A stretch of 44,469 nt of DNA from a bacterium CG_4_9_14_3_um_filter_65_15 (GCA_002790835.1 PFVX01000092.1:1-44469), one strand, 5' to 3'. Positions 15,385 through 23,950 are shown, counted from the stretch's first letter. The notes: generated from the letters alone by a model not told the origin. Translations and numbers: made by a program.

Positions 15385-17670
15385 TTGGACGACCATCTGA
15401 ACCGACTCAATGACGCCCAGCAGCAGTCCGTGACCGCACCGGACGGACCGGTCCTCGTGGTGGCCGGCGCCGGCAGCGGCAAGACCCGTGTGCTGACGAC
15501 CCGCGTGGCCTGGCTGCTGTCCGAGGGACACGCCATGCCGGGGGAGATCCTGGCCTTCACCTTCACCAACCGCGCCGCGCGCGAGATGAAGCAGCGCATC
15601 GCCGAGGCCGCCGGCCCCGGGCGCGAACCGTTCTGGATCGGCACCTTCCACGCCACCGGCCTGAAGATCCTGCGCACCGAAGGCGAGGCCATCGGCATCA
15701 AGCCCGGCTTCTCGATCTTCGATACCGACGACAGCAAACGGCTACTCAAGGAAGTGACCTCGAGCCTGGGCCTGGATTCCAAGCAGTTCAATCCCTCCGC
15801 CACCCGCGGAGCCATCAGCCGCTTCAAGAACGACGACCAGACCCCCGAGGCCGTTCTGCAGGCCGCCGCCGGCTACGTGGACAAGAAGTACGCCGAACTC
15901 TACGCGGGATACGAGGAGGCGCTGCGCCGCAACAACGCCCTGGATTTCGACGACCTCATCCTGCGCACGGTTCACCTGCTGGAACAAAACGACGAGATCC
16001 GCGAGCGCTACGCCCGGCGTTTTCGCCACGTGCTGGTCGACGAGTTCCAGGACACCAACCCCCTGCAGATGGTGCTGGTCAAGCTGCTTTCGAGCTGGCA
16101 CGGCAACCTCTTCGCCGTCGGTGACGACGACCAGTCCATCTACTCCTGGCGCGGTGCGCGCATCGAGAACATGGTGGACTTCGAGCAGTTCTTTCCCGGC
16201 GCGGCGGTGTTCCGCCTGGAGCAGAACTACCGCAGCTGCGGCAACATCCTCAACGCCGCCAACCAGGTGATCGCCAACAACAAGCGGCGCAAGGGCAAGA
16301 ACCTGTGGACCAACGACCCCGCCGGCGATTTGCTCTGCGAAGAGGAATTCGTGGACGAGCAGGACGAGGCGGCCCGCGTGGTGGACATCGTCCGGCAGGA
16401 AACGGCCGCCGGCATGAGCCGGGGCGACGTGACCGTTCTGTACCGGACCAACGCCCAGAGCCGGGCCCTGGAGGACGCCTTGCGCCGGGGACGCCTGCCC
16501 TACCAGATCGTGGGCAGCCTGCAGTTCTACGAGCGCAAGGAGGTCCGCGACCTGCTGGCCTACCTGAAGCTCGTGGCCAACCCGGCCGATACCGTGGCGC
16601 TCCAGCGGGTCATCAACACGCCGCGGCGGCAGATCGGCGACACCACCGTGGGGCGCCTGCTGGACCTGGCGGCCCGCTACGAACTGACTCCGGGCGAAGC
16701 GGCCGCCGAGACGGGGGTGCTGGAAGAGGAACTGGCGCCGGCGGCCCAGCGCCGGGTGCGCGCCTTTTTCGATCTGGTCACCCGCTGGCGCAGTCGCGCG
16801 TCCGAGGGCATGCCGGTGCCGGAGCTGCTGCAGGCCATCGTGGACGACACGAAATTCGAGTCCCATCTGGAACAGGAAGACCCCACCACGGCGGCTTCCC
16901 GCGGCGAGAACGTGGCGGAACTGGTCAACGCGGCGGCGGCCTTCCACGAAGCGACCGACGGGGGCAACCTGGCCCAGTACCTGGAGCAGGTGGCCCTGGT
17001 GTCGGATCCCGACACCATCACCGACGGCCAGGGAACGGTCCGCCTGATGACCATCCACACGGCCAAGGGTCTGGAATTCCCCGTGGTGATCCTGACCGGC
17101 TGCGAGGACGACATCCTGCCCCATATCAACAGCGCCGAGGACGAGGCCGGCCTGGAAGAGGAACGCCGGCTGTTCTACGTGGCCCTGACCCGGGCCCAGA
17201 AACGGGTCTACCTCCTGCACGCCGGGCGCCGGCGTCGATTCGGCACCTGGCAGGAGGCCCTGCCGTCGCGCTTCCTGCGCGAGGTCCCGGACGAGTGCAT
17301 CGAACGCCGGACCCTGACCACGCCCCAGGAGACGTCGCTGTGGGGCCACCGCCCGACCGGCCGGGGGGCGGGACACCGCCCGCGCAACCGCACCGCGCCG
17401 CCGGCGGTGCGCCCCGACCAGTGGGGGAATCGTACGGCTCCGGCCAAGACCGCGGCCAACGGACCGGCCGAGTCGGTGGACTGGCAGACGGATGTGGATC
17501 AATCCCGTTCCTACTACCAGGGGCAGGTGGTGACCCATAGCATCTTCGGCTCGGGCGTGGTGGCCCGGGTCGAGGGAGCGGGCGACGACATGCTGGTGAC
17601 CGTCGATTTCACCGAGTCGGGACGCAAGCACATCAACCCCCGCTTTGCACCCCTGGTGCCGCTGGATTGA
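15385..17670 (+). CDS. UvrD/PcrA-type 3'-5' DNA helicase
   Basis: UvrD/PcrA helicases unwind DNA in excision and mismatch repair and strip proteins from DNA. The 761-residue protein carries Walker A GAGSGKTR (28-35), FTNRAAREM (Ia), VDEFQDTN (Walker B), GDDDQSIYSWRGA (III), EQNYRS (IV), TIHTAKGLEFPVV (V) and ALTRAQKRVYL (VI). The C-terminal HSIFGSGVVARVEG segment is the Tudor-like RNA-polymerase-interacting domain of PcrA/UvrD. I place the start at TTG 15385 with GGGAG upstream; GTG 15358 or the ATG at 15343 are alternatives. It converges on the secreted M1 peptidase gene with six bases between stops. Whether it is UvrD or PcrA proper is not decidable here. Confidence 0.93.
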   Translation: MDDHLNRLNDAQQQSVTAPDGPVLVVAGAGSGKTRVLTTRVAWLLSEGHAMPGEILAFTFTNRAAREMKQRIAEAAGPGREPFWIGTFHATGLKILRTEGEAIGIKPGFSIFDTDDSKRLLKEVTSSLGLDSKQFNPSATRGAISRFKNDDQTPEAVLQAAAGYVDKKYAELYAGYEEALRRNNALDFDDLILRTVHLLEQNDEIRERYARRFRHVLVDEFQDTNPLQMVLVKLLSSWHGNLFAVGDDDQSIYSWRGARIENMVDFEQFFPGAAVFRLEQNYRSCGNILNAANQVIANNKRRKGKNLWTNDPAGDLLCEEEFVDEQDEAARVVDIVRQETAAGMSRGDVTVLYRTNAQSRALEDALRRGRLPYQIVGSLQFYERKEVRDLLAYLKLVANPADTVALQRVINTPRRQIGDTTVGRLLDLAARYELTPGEAAAETGVLEEELAPAAQRRVRAFFDLVTRWRSRASEGMPVPELLQAIVDDTKFESHLEQEDPTTAASRGENVAELVNAAAAFHEATDGGNLAQYLEQVALVSDPDTITDGQGTVRLMTIHTAKGLEFPVVILTGCEDDILPHINSAEDEAGLEEERRLFYVALTRAQKRVYLLHAGRRRRFGTWQEALPSRFLREVPDECIERRTLTTPQETSLWGHRPTGRGAGHRPRNRTAPPAVRPDQWGNRTAPAKTAANGPAESVDWQTDVDQSRSYYQGQVVTHSIFGSGVVARVEGAGDDMLVTVDFTESGRKHINPRFAPLVPLD

Positions 17671-17681
17671 CGGGGGTCAAT
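17666..17681. other. Palindrome spanning two convergent stop codons
   Basis: ATTGAC-GGGG-GTCAAT is a perfect 6-bp-arm repeat containing the helicase TGA (17668-17670) and, on the other strand, the M1 peptidase stop (17677-17679). It may be a small bidirectional transcript end, but has no T-run. Confidence 0.4.
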
Positions 17682-19677
17682 GGAGCAGGGTGAACTTGCG
17701 GGTGGCCTGGTTGGAGCCGGCAAAAAAGCGCAGCCAGTACACGCCGGAGGCCGGAGCGGCCGGTCCGGCGGGCCAGCGGAAGATGTGGGGGGTGGAGCCG
17801 TCCTCGCCGGCGGGGCCGGTGGGGTCGAGCCAGCCCAGGTGTCTGGTGTCCACGCGATATCCTCTTGCATCGTAAACATCCACAGTAACTTGCGCATAAT
17901 CCTTGAGATACAACTCGAATTCAGAATGCGGGCCGGGATTGGGCACGGGGCCCTGGATTTCCAGGCTGCGGACGGGGGCCGATGCGCGTCGCATGAGGCT
18001 CAGGTTTTGCGGATCGATCTGCACCGAATCGATCTTGCCGAACCCGGCCAGGCTGAAGGATTGCGAGCGGGCGGCCAGATCCAGGACCGTGTCTTGCGGC
18101 CCGGAGCCCGTGAAGATGCGCACGGGCACCGGGAGCTCGAAAGGCGGATCCTGGAGTTGGACCAGATTCACCGCCGCCGGTGAGATTGTGACCTCGACCT
18201 GGATGACCGGTACGGCGTCGGTCTGGAGCAGGGGCGTGAAGAACGCCTCCAGGGAGCGGCCGGCAGCCTGCTCCGCGTGGCCGATCATGGCGGCGGTGTC
18301 GGTTCCGCTGCGGGCCAGCGCCGGGTCGTTGGGGTAGTCGTGCAGGAAGGTGAAGAACGCGTCGTCGCCGATGAGCAGGCGCAGCAGGTGCAGGACCCAG
18401 GCTCCCTTGTTGTAGATCAGGATGTTGGGCAGGATGGGGTCGGGGTCGGCCAGGATGCCCTCGCCCGCGAACAGGTCCGGGTGCCGCACGCGGCCGATTT
18501 GCTGCATGAAGTCGCCGTAGGCCTCGGCCCCGTACTCCTGCTCCACCCACAGGGCCTCGAAGTAGCGGGCGAAACCCTCGTTGAGCCAGATGCCCGGCCA
18601 GGTTTTCGGGGTCAGGCTGTCCCCGTACCACTGGTGGGCCAACTCGTGGATCACGGTGGTCTCGTTGGCCCGGTCTCCGGTCAGCAGGAACTGGCTGATG
18701 CTGGTGGCGGTCTGGTGCTCCATGGCGCCGACCCACCTGATTTCCGCCTGGGCGTACTTCTCGCCGGCGAACGGCCAGGGGCCGGCGATATCCGTCATCA
18801 TCTCCATCATGTCGCAGGTGGGCGCCAGATCCACCACGGCCCGGGCGCTGTCCTCGGCAAAGACATGAAAATCCAGGCGCACGGCCGGTCCGATCCGGGG
18901 CAGGCAGTCCGCGCTCCAGGACACGTAATCGGTGACGGCGATGGAGACCAGATAGGTGGCGATGGGATAGGCCTCCCGCCACCGGTAGCGCCGGCGGCCG
19001 GCACCGGCGGCTTCGACCCCCAGCAGGGTTCCGTTGGCGACGACCTCGAGACTGTCGGGAACCGTGATGTCGAGGCCGACGGTGGCCTTGTCGGCGGGAT
19101 CGTCCTTGCACGGCCACCACGAGTGGGCGCTCCACGGTTCGACCACCGTGGCGATGATGGGGGTGTCGTCGCTCGGATCGCCCGCCAGGCCGGTATCGCG
19201 CATGCGCCACATGAAGCCGGCGTTGAAGACGCCGTGGGGCTGGGGCCGGCCGTGGTAAAGGATGGTCAGGGTGTCCGGCTCCAGCGCCGTGAGCGTGGCG
19301 GGCAGGGTCACGACCAAGCTGTCGCCGTCATGGCGGAAGATCAGGTTCTCGGCGCGGCGGGTCACGGCGTCACAGGTCAGGTTGCCCACCAGGTCCAGCA
19401 CGATGCGATCCCCATCGCCGCCGAGAGGCTGCAGGACGACCCGCACGCGGCCGTCGATCTGCTGGGCGCCGGGGTCGACGGTGAGATCCAGGTCGTAGTC
19501 GAGAACGTCGTAGTTTCCGTGTCGTGCAGGCGGGCCGGCCGGTTCGTTCAGCGTGCGGGCAAGGGTTGGCAGATGGGCGGGTGAGGGCAGGGGGGCCGCG
19601 GCGGCGCCGCCGACGAGGACGGCGGTCAGGACAAAGGCGGCCAGGACGGGGCGCTTCAAATTCGTTCCCGACCGCAT
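17677..19677 (-). CDS. Secreted M1-family metallopeptidase with C-terminal sorting-like domain
   Basis: M1 peptidases are zinc aminopeptidases. This 666-residue protein has a signal peptide (cleavage near 28), an N-terminal beta domain, the exopeptidase motif as GAMEH (317-321; most M1 proteins have GxMEN), the zinc site HELAHQW (344-350) with Glu367 in NEGFA, and a C-terminal beta domain (about 580-666) ending in SGVYWLRFFAGSNQATRKFTLLH-type sequence, the look of FlgD-like or type-IX secretion sorting modules. ATG 19677 overlaps the upstream DUF2007 gene by 22 bases; TTG 19659, overlapping that gene's stop (TTGA), is an alternative. It is probably exported to the surface or medium to digest peptides. 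Confidence 0.9.
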   Translation of the reverse strand: MRSGTNLKRPVLAAFVLTAVLVGGAAAAPLPSPAHLPTLARTLNEPAGPPARHGNYDVLDYDLDLTVDPGAQQIDGRVRVVLQPLGGDGDRIVLDLVGNLTCDAVTRRAENLIFRHDGDSLVVTLPATLTALEPDTLTILYHGRPQPHGVFNAGFMWRMRDTGLAGDPSDDTPIIATVVEPWSAHSWWPCKDDPADKATVGLDITVPDSLEVVANGTLLGVEAAGAGRRRYRWREAYPIATYLVSIAVTDYVSWSADCLPRIGPAVRLDFHVFAEDSARAVVDLAPTCDMMEMMTDIAGPWPFAGEKYAQAEIRWVGAMEHQTATSISQFLLTGDRANETTVIHELAHQWYGDSLTPKTWPGIWLNEGFARYFEALWVEQEYGAEAYGDFMQQIGRVRHPDLFAGEGILADPDPILPNILIYNKGAWVLHLLRLLIGDDAFFTFLHDYPNDPALARSGTDTAAMIGHAEQAAGRSLEAFFTPLLQTDAVPVIQVEVTISPAAVNLVQLQDPPFELPVPVRIFTGSGPQDTVLDLAARSQSFSLAGFGKIDSVQIDPQNLSLMRRASAPVRSLEIQGPVPNPGPHSEFELYLKDYAQVTVDVYDARGYRVDTRHLGWLDPTGPAGEDGSTPHIFRWPAGPAAPASGVYWLRFFAGSNQATRKFTLLH

Positions 19678-19967
19678 TTCCAGCAGGCGTTGAAGTTGCC
19701 TTCGACCTGTTCGCCGCAGGCCGGGCAGGCCCAGGCCGGGGCGGGGGGCGAATCGTCCCGGACCGCCAAGGTCTCACGCGCAGTCGCCTCGTCCTCGGCG
19801 TTGACCAGCAGCTTGATCCCGCGGCTCAGGTCGAAATGCGGATGCATTCCACCCACGTCGTCGCGCTTCACCTCGGCGCTGATGCCCAGGCTGTCCAGGT
19901 GGCTGCGCGCGGCCTCGGCTTCGGGAAGGTTGGTGAAGGTGGCGATGACGACGGCTTCGGCGCTCAT
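19656..19967 (-). CDS. DUF2007-domain protein with C-terminal zinc ribbon
   Basis: The 103-residue protein starts with a DUF2007 fold (VVIATFTNLPEAEAARSHLDSLGI), a ferredoxin-like module annotated as a putative signal-transducing domain of unknown function. It ends with a zinc ribbon of two Cys-x2-Cys pairs (CPAC and CWKC) separated by 11 residues. ATG 19967 has GGGAG upstream. A longer frame to 20159 runs into the divergent promoter region and is not credible. It overlaps the start of the secreted M1 peptidase, so the two are likely co-transcribed and coupled; the promoter at 20008-20036 fits. Its partner is unknown. Confidence 0.82.
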   Translation of the reverse strand: MSAEAVVIATFTNLPEAEAARSHLDSLGISAEVKRDDVGGMHPHFDLSRGIKLLVNAEDEATARETLAVRDDSPPAPAWACPACGEQVEGNFNACWKCGRERI

Positions 19968-20007
19968 GATTGGTTCTCCCTTATCGTGGCGGAATCGTTC
20001 TCTCCAG

Positions 20008-20036
20008 AATGTACCATGACTCCCGTCAGGCGGCAA
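20008..20036 (-). promoter_or_regulatory. Sigma-70 promoter for the DUF2007-M1 pair
   Basis: Read on the reverse strand, TTGCCG (20036-20031) and TACATT (20013-20008) are separated by exactly 17 bases; each matches four of six consensus positions. Transcription would start near 20001, about 34 bases before the ATG at 19967. Confidence 0.5.
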
Positions 20037-20063
20037 TTTCCCCCACGGGGCGGCCCTGGATTC

Positions 20064-20075
20064 ATCGGATCCGAT
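20064..20075. promoter_or_regulatory. 12-base perfect palindrome in divergent promoter region
   Basis: ATCGGATCCGAT lies about 28 bases upstream of the reverse -35 element and about 110 bases before the forward M1 gene. A second repeat, ATGGGT (20137-20142) with ACCCAT (20150-20155), lies closer to that gene. Either could be an operator; no regulator is encoded nearby. Confidence 0.35.
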
Positions 20076-20185
20076 ACGGACGACCGGCCTGGCAGGCGAA
20101 TCAATCCCCTTGCGCAGAACGGCGTTCATTGCGACCATGGGTCGGATCAACCCATCCATGCCGACCGTATCTTGGAGGTGCTGCC

Positions 20186-21958
20186 TTGAGTTGCCGTGAT
20201 CCCCATTCCTTCACCGATTTCGACCAGGGCCGCGTGGTGCACATGGACCTGGACCTGACCGTGGATTTCTCCACCAAACGCCTGCACGGCACGGCCACCC
20301 TGAAGCTGGCCGAGCCCACGTCGGGTCCCCTGGACCTGGACACGCGTGATCTGGAGGTCACCAAGGTGACGAGCCCCGGCGGCGCCGAGATACCCTTCGA
20401 AGTGGCCGACCGTGACGAGGTCATGGGGTCGCGGTTGCGGCTGGCGCTGCCCGACGGTTGCGACCAGGCGATCGTCCATTACGCCACCAGCCCCGAGGCC
20501 AGCGCCTTGCAGTGGCTGGAATCGGCCCAGACCGACGGCAAGCAGCACCCCTACCTGTTCAGTCAGTGCCAGGCCATCCACGCCCGCAGCGTGATACCCG
20601 CCCAGGACTCGCCTCTGGCCCGCTTCACTTTCCATGCGAAGATGACGGTGCCTGAAGAACTGACCGTGGTCATGGGAGCAGCGCCGGGCGAGGTCGGGGC
20701 CGCTGACCGTCCCAAGTGGCGGACCTTCACCTTCGAGATGCCGCAGTCCATTCCTCCGTACCTCTTCGCCTTCGCCGTGGGCAACATCGTCTCGCGCGAT
20801 CTGGGACCTCGCTCCCGCGTGTACACCGAGCCCGAGACCCTGGAGAAGGCCGCCTGGGAGTTCGGCGGAGTCGACGGCATGCTGACGGCCGCCGAGGAGG
20901 TCTTCGGCCCCTACCTGTGGGACCGTTTCGATTTCCTGGTCATGCCCGCCTCGTTCCCGTACGGCGGCATGGAAAACCCGCGCCTGACCTTCCTGACCCC
21001 GACCCTGCTGGCCGGCGACCGCTCGCTGGTCAACGTGTTGGCCCACGAGCTGGCCCACAGCTGGACCGGCAACCTGGTGACCAACGCGACCATCGACGAC
21101 TTCTGGCTCAACGAGGGCTTCACGGTGTGGGCCGAGCGCCGCATCCTGGAGAACCTGGACGGGGCCGAGGCCAAGTCCCTGGGCGCCGCCATCGGCCGCA
21201 ACGGACTGGACGAGGCCCTGGCTCAGTTCGGCCCCGATTCTCCCTTCACGCGCCTGAAGACCGACGGCAAGGGCATGGACCCCGACGAGTTCTACTCCCT
21301 GGTGCCATACGAGAAGGGCTTCCTGCTGGTCAGCCTCTTCGAGCAGGCGGCCGGGCGCGAGAAGTTCGACGCCTTCATCAAGGATTACATCCAGCACTTC
21401 CAGTTCACGAGCATCACGACCGAGGAGTTCCTGGAGTTCCTGGACAAGGCGCTGCCGGGGGTGGCCGCCGAGGTCGACGCCAAGCGCTGGATCTACCAGT
21501 CCGGCCTGCCGGACAACGCGCCGGCGTTCGAGTCGCCCCGCCTGGAGATGTTGCAGAACCTGGCCCGCGGCTGGAACGACGGCCTGCGGCCCGACCCGCG
21601 CGAAGGCGAAAGCTGGAGCCCGGAGGACTGGCAGATCTTCCTGCAGGAGCTGCCGCGCAAGCTGTCCCGGGAGGATTGCCGCTGGCTGGACGAGAGCTTC
21701 CATCTGACCGAGCAGGGCAACGCCGAGATCCTGTGCAACTGGTTGATCATCGCGGCCAACAGCGGGTACGAGCCGGCCTTCGACCGCATCCGCTCGTTCC
21801 TGTCGGAAGTCGGACGCATGAAGTACCTCAAGCCATTGTACTCGGCTCTGTACGCCGGGGAGAAGACCAAGACCCTGGCGGTGGAGATCTTCGCCGACAA
21901 CGCCGGTGGCTACCACCCCATCGCGCGCGGGGGGCTGGAGCGGATCCTGGCCGGCTAG
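20186..21958 (+). CDS. Cytosolic M1 aminopeptidase, leukotriene-A4-hydrolase-like
   Basis: This branch of M1 zinc peptidases includes bacterial and yeast relatives of LTA4 hydrolase, which mainly act as aminopeptidases. The 590-residue protein has no signal peptide, GGMEN at 260-264 (after PY), HELAHSWTGN starting at 287, the third ligand Glu310 in WLNEGFTVWAERR, and a helical C-terminal domain as in LTA4H. TTG 20186 with GGAGGTG seven bases upstream gives the family start; the frame back to 19970 crosses the promoter region. It diverges from the DUF2007/secreted-M1 pair, placing extracellular and cytosolic peptidases back to back. A terminator hairpin follows. Confidence 0.92.
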   Translation: MSCRDPHSFTDFDQGRVVHMDLDLTVDFSTKRLHGTATLKLAEPTSGPLDLDTRDLEVTKVTSPGGAEIPFEVADRDEVMGSRLRLALPDGCDQAIVHYATSPEASALQWLESAQTDGKQHPYLFSQCQAIHARSVIPAQDSPLARFTFHAKMTVPEELTVVMGAAPGEVGAADRPKWRTFTFEMPQSIPPYLFAFAVGNIVSRDLGPRSRVYTEPETLEKAAWEFGGVDGMLTAAEEVFGPYLWDRFDFLVMPASFPYGGMENPRLTFLTPTLLAGDRSLVNVLAHELAHSWTGNLVTNATIDDFWLNEGFTVWAERRILENLDGAEAKSLGAAIGRNGLDEALAQFGPDSPFTRLKTDGKGMDPDEFYSLVPYEKGFLLVSLFEQAAGREKFDAFIKDYIQHFQFTSITTEEFLEFLDKALPGVAAEVDAKRWIYQSGLPDNAPAFESPRLEMLQNLARGWNDGLRPDPREGESWSPEDWQIFLQELPRKLSREDCRWLDESFHLTEQGNAEILCNWLIIAANSGYEPAFDRIRSFLSEVGRMKYLKPLYSALYAGEKTKTLAVEIFADNAGGYHPIARGGLERILAG

Positions 21959-21980
21959 GATAACTTGGCGTGATCGATGC

Positions 21981-22012
21981 AAAAGCGCGGCAGCGATGCC
22001 GCGCTTTCTTTT
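21981..22012. terminator. Bidirectional terminator hairpin
   Basis: AAAGCGCGGCA (21982-21992) pairs with TGCCGCGCTTT (21997-22007) across a GCGA loop, followed by CTTTT. On the reverse strand the stem is followed by TTTT as well. It lies between two convergent genes and can serve both. Confidence 0.88.
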
Positions 22013-22036
22013 ATCCGGAGGTGCCCCGCACCGGGG

Positions 22037-22981
22037 TCATCCCCCTGATCGATATACCGCGTCGACCATTCGCAAAGTGGCCACCCCGTCGGCGAAGGTC
22101 ACCGGGGCGGGCGTGCCGTCGCGGACGCTGTCCAGCCAAGCCCGCAGCACCAGCGGCAAAGTCGGAACCGTCGCGTTAACGTCGAAGCGCGTTTCCTCAC
22201 TGCCGCAGCGCAGCTCCAGACCGCCGCTGCGGTAGTCCGCCCAGAGCTGGCCGCTCTCGCCGACCGCTTCCAGCCAGCAGGCGCGGCTTTGGGTGTACTT
22301 GCTGACTTCCAGACTGACGGCGCAGCCGTCGCTCAGGGTCGCGGTAGCCAGGAAGAAATCCTCCACCGCCTCATTGAGGATCTTCTCCACACGCGCGGTC
22401 ACTTTGCCGGTGAACTCCGCGCCGGTCAGAAAGCGCACGGTGTCGAAGAGGTGCACACCGGTGATCAGCACCGACCCGCCGGAGGGAATCGCCGGGTCGT
22501 GCTGCCAGGCCAGCGTTGTGGGCCCTAGGCGCTGGGCCATGCGCACCAAATGGACCCGGCCCAGCCGCGGCCACAATTCCTTGGTCTTCAGAATGACGGG
22601 ATTCCAGCGCAGGGTCTGCGCGAGCATCACGCCCGGCGCGCCAGCACCAGGCATGGCCGCCAGCTCCACGGCTTCGCTGAGCCATGCGGTCATGGGCTTT
22701 TCCAGCAGCAGGGCCTTGCCCGCGGTCAGCACGGCGCGGGCCTGGTCGAAGTGGGGAGCCGGGGGAGTGGCCACGATCACCCCGTCAACTGCGGGGTCCG
22801 CAATGAGGGCGGCCGCCTCCGCGTGGTAACGAATACCGAACTCGCCTGCGAGTTGGGCGCCCATCATTTCGTCCCCGCGGCACAGCGCCGTTGGGGTCAT
22901 TCCGGGCACATCCGCCAGGGCATGCCGCAAGTAGCGCGTCCCATGGATTCCCGCCCCGATCACTCCGATGCGAAATGTCAT
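22037..22981 (-). CDS. Gfo/Idh/MocA-family NAD(P)-dependent oxidoreductase
   Basis: This family oxidises or reduces sugars, inositols and related compounds. The 314-residue protein has an N-terminal Rossmann motif (IGVIGAGIHGTRYL), VATPPAPHF, and the family EKP motif (LLLEKPMTAW) whose Lys contacts cofactor and substrate, followed by the C-terminal beta-sheet domain including SGGSVLITGVHLFD. The start at 22981 has AAGGAGAGG upstream. No sugar-nucleotide or inositol genes are nearby, so the substrate cannot be assigned. The divergent neighbour is a secreted lamin-tail protein. Confidence 0.88.
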   Translation of the reverse strand: MTFRIGVIGAGIHGTRYLRHALADVPGMTPTALCRGDEMMGAQLAGEFGIRYHAEAAALIADPAVDGVIVATPPAPHFDQARAVLTAGKALLLEKPMTAWLSEAVELAAMPGAGAPGVMLAQTLRWNPVILKTKELWPRLGRVHLVRMAQRLGPTTLAWQHDPAIPSGGSVLITGVHLFDTVRFLTGAEFTGKVTARVEKILNEAVEDFFLATATLSDGCAVSLEVSKYTQSRACWLEAVGESGQLWADYRSGGLELRCGSEETRFDVNATVPTLPLVLRAWLDSVRDGTPAPVTFADGVATLRMVDAVYRSGG

Positions 22982-23049
22982 GCGCCTCTCCTTGGGCCCG
23001 AATCCTGCTGGCCGGTATGCTCAACAACCTCCCGGATCGTGAGCATAGC

Positions 23050-23679
23050 ATGCGCACACTTCTCATGTCCTGCCTGGTCCTCTTGCTGGCGGCGGCCTGG
23101 TTCCAGCCGGCCTCCGCGGCGATCAGGATCAGCGAACTGATGGCCGACCCTGCCACGGACTGGGACCACGACGGCGCCGTCGATTTCAAGCTCGACGAGT
23201 GGATCGAGGTCATCAACACGGGGACCTCTCCGGTGAACCTGCAGGAGTACTGGGTCCGGGACGAAACGGCCACCGATCCCCGGTTCCGGCTCACCGGCCT
23301 GGTCGACCCGGGGGAGACGGCCGTCTTCTACGGTTCCGACGCGGTGGCTTGGCAGACCGCCAACGGGCAATCCACCATGGGCTTCAGCCTCAACAACGGC
23401 GGTGACACCCTGTACCTGTTGCAGGGGCCGGTCGGTGGCCCCTACCAGACATTGCAGGACGTTCCCTACCCGGATCACACCGCCGACGACGACCGCAGCT
23501 ACGGCACCGTCCCCGACGGCGACCAGTGGATGCTCTACGACGGCCTGTTCCCCTACGGCGGCACCCTCGATCCGCCGGGATCCGGCTGTGAGCCGACTCC
23601 CGGAGAGCCCAACTTCTGCCATGGTCTGGTGCCGGACCGGGAGACGGCTTTCGGGACCCTCAAGGCCAGTTTCATGTAG
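23050..23679 (+). CDS. Secreted lamin-tail-domain (LTD) protein
   Basis: The 209-residue product has a signal peptide (RTLLMSCLVLLLAAAWF, cleavage after ASA near residue 24) and then an LTD fold: IRISELMADP, DHDGAVDFKLDEWIEVINTG, VNLQEYWVRDE, and the FSLNNGGDTLYLL strand pair. Bacterial LTDs occur in secreted, often cell-surface or nuclease-linked proteins; here the LTD is essentially the whole protein. It ends with a short tail, ETAFGTLKASFM, of a type common in secreted proteins of these phyla. ATG 23050 is chosen for the signal peptide; ATG 23017 is in frame. Its ribosome site is weak. Function is unknown. Confidence 0.8.
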   Translation: MRTLLMSCLVLLLAAAWFQPASAAIRISELMADPATDWDHDGAVDFKLDEWIEVINTGTSPVNLQEYWVRDETATDPRFRLTGLVDPGETAVFYGSDAVAWQTANGQSTMGFSLNNGGDTLYLLQGPVGGPYQTLQDVPYPDHTADDDRSYGTVPDGDQWMLYDGLFPYGGTLDPPGSGCEPTPGEPNFCHGLVPDRETAFGTLKASFM

Positions 23680-23702
23680 GAATCGCCGGATCCGGAGCAG
23701 GG

Positions 23703-23732
23703 CGGGCGGGGCAGGGAGGCCCGGCCCGCCCG
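23703..23732 (+). terminator. Weak GC-rich hairpin after the LTD gene
   Basis: CGGGCGGG (23703-23710) and CCCGCCCG (23725-23732) form an 8-bp stem with a 14-base loop, followed by ACCTTTGTT. It is probably a transcript end for the LTD gene but has a poor T-run. The 271 bases from here to 23950 hold no gene, only the regulatory elements listed next. Confidence 0.4.
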
Positions 23733-23821
23733 ACCTTTGTTCGGAGGAAGCCCCCGATGGCCAACCTCTTGCCTGCGTTCGGGAAAGACGACCCACCACG
23801 CCTGGTTTCAGGCGATTTTCC

Positions 23822-23850
23822 TTCCCAAAACCGGGCCGATCCTCTATTGT
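23822..23850 (+). promoter_or_regulatory. Candidate promoter of the acyl-CoA oxidation operon
   Basis: TTCCCA (23822-23827) and TATTGT (23845-23850) are 17 bases apart; each matches four of six consensus positions. The site is about 100 bases before the first acyl-CoA dehydrogenase ATG and is flanked by inverted repeats. Confidence 0.4.
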
Positions 23851-23866
23851 AGGCTGCACGGTTTTG
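23826..23866. promoter_or_regulatory. Inverted repeat flanking the operon -10
   Basis: CAAAACCG (23826-23833) and CGGTTTTG (23859-23866) are perfect inverted copies separated by 25 bases, centred on the candidate -10. Fatty-acid oxidation operons are commonly repressed by TetR-type regulators that bind inverted repeats at promoters; a similar role is inferred from placement only. Confidence 0.4.
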
Positions 23867-23867
23867 T

Positions 23868-23880
23868 CCCCGCTGCGGGG
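23868..23880. promoter_or_regulatory. 13-base palindrome in operon leader
   Basis: CCCCGC-T-GCGGGG is a perfect repeat two bases after the preceding element. As RNA it would be a tight stem at the start of the leader; as DNA it could be a second operator half. Confidence 0.3.
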
Positions 23881-23950
23881 CATGATCCACCCCGAAATCC
23901 GCTCGACATCATGAGGCTTCGGCCTGCTGTACCACTTTGCTGGAGTCGCT

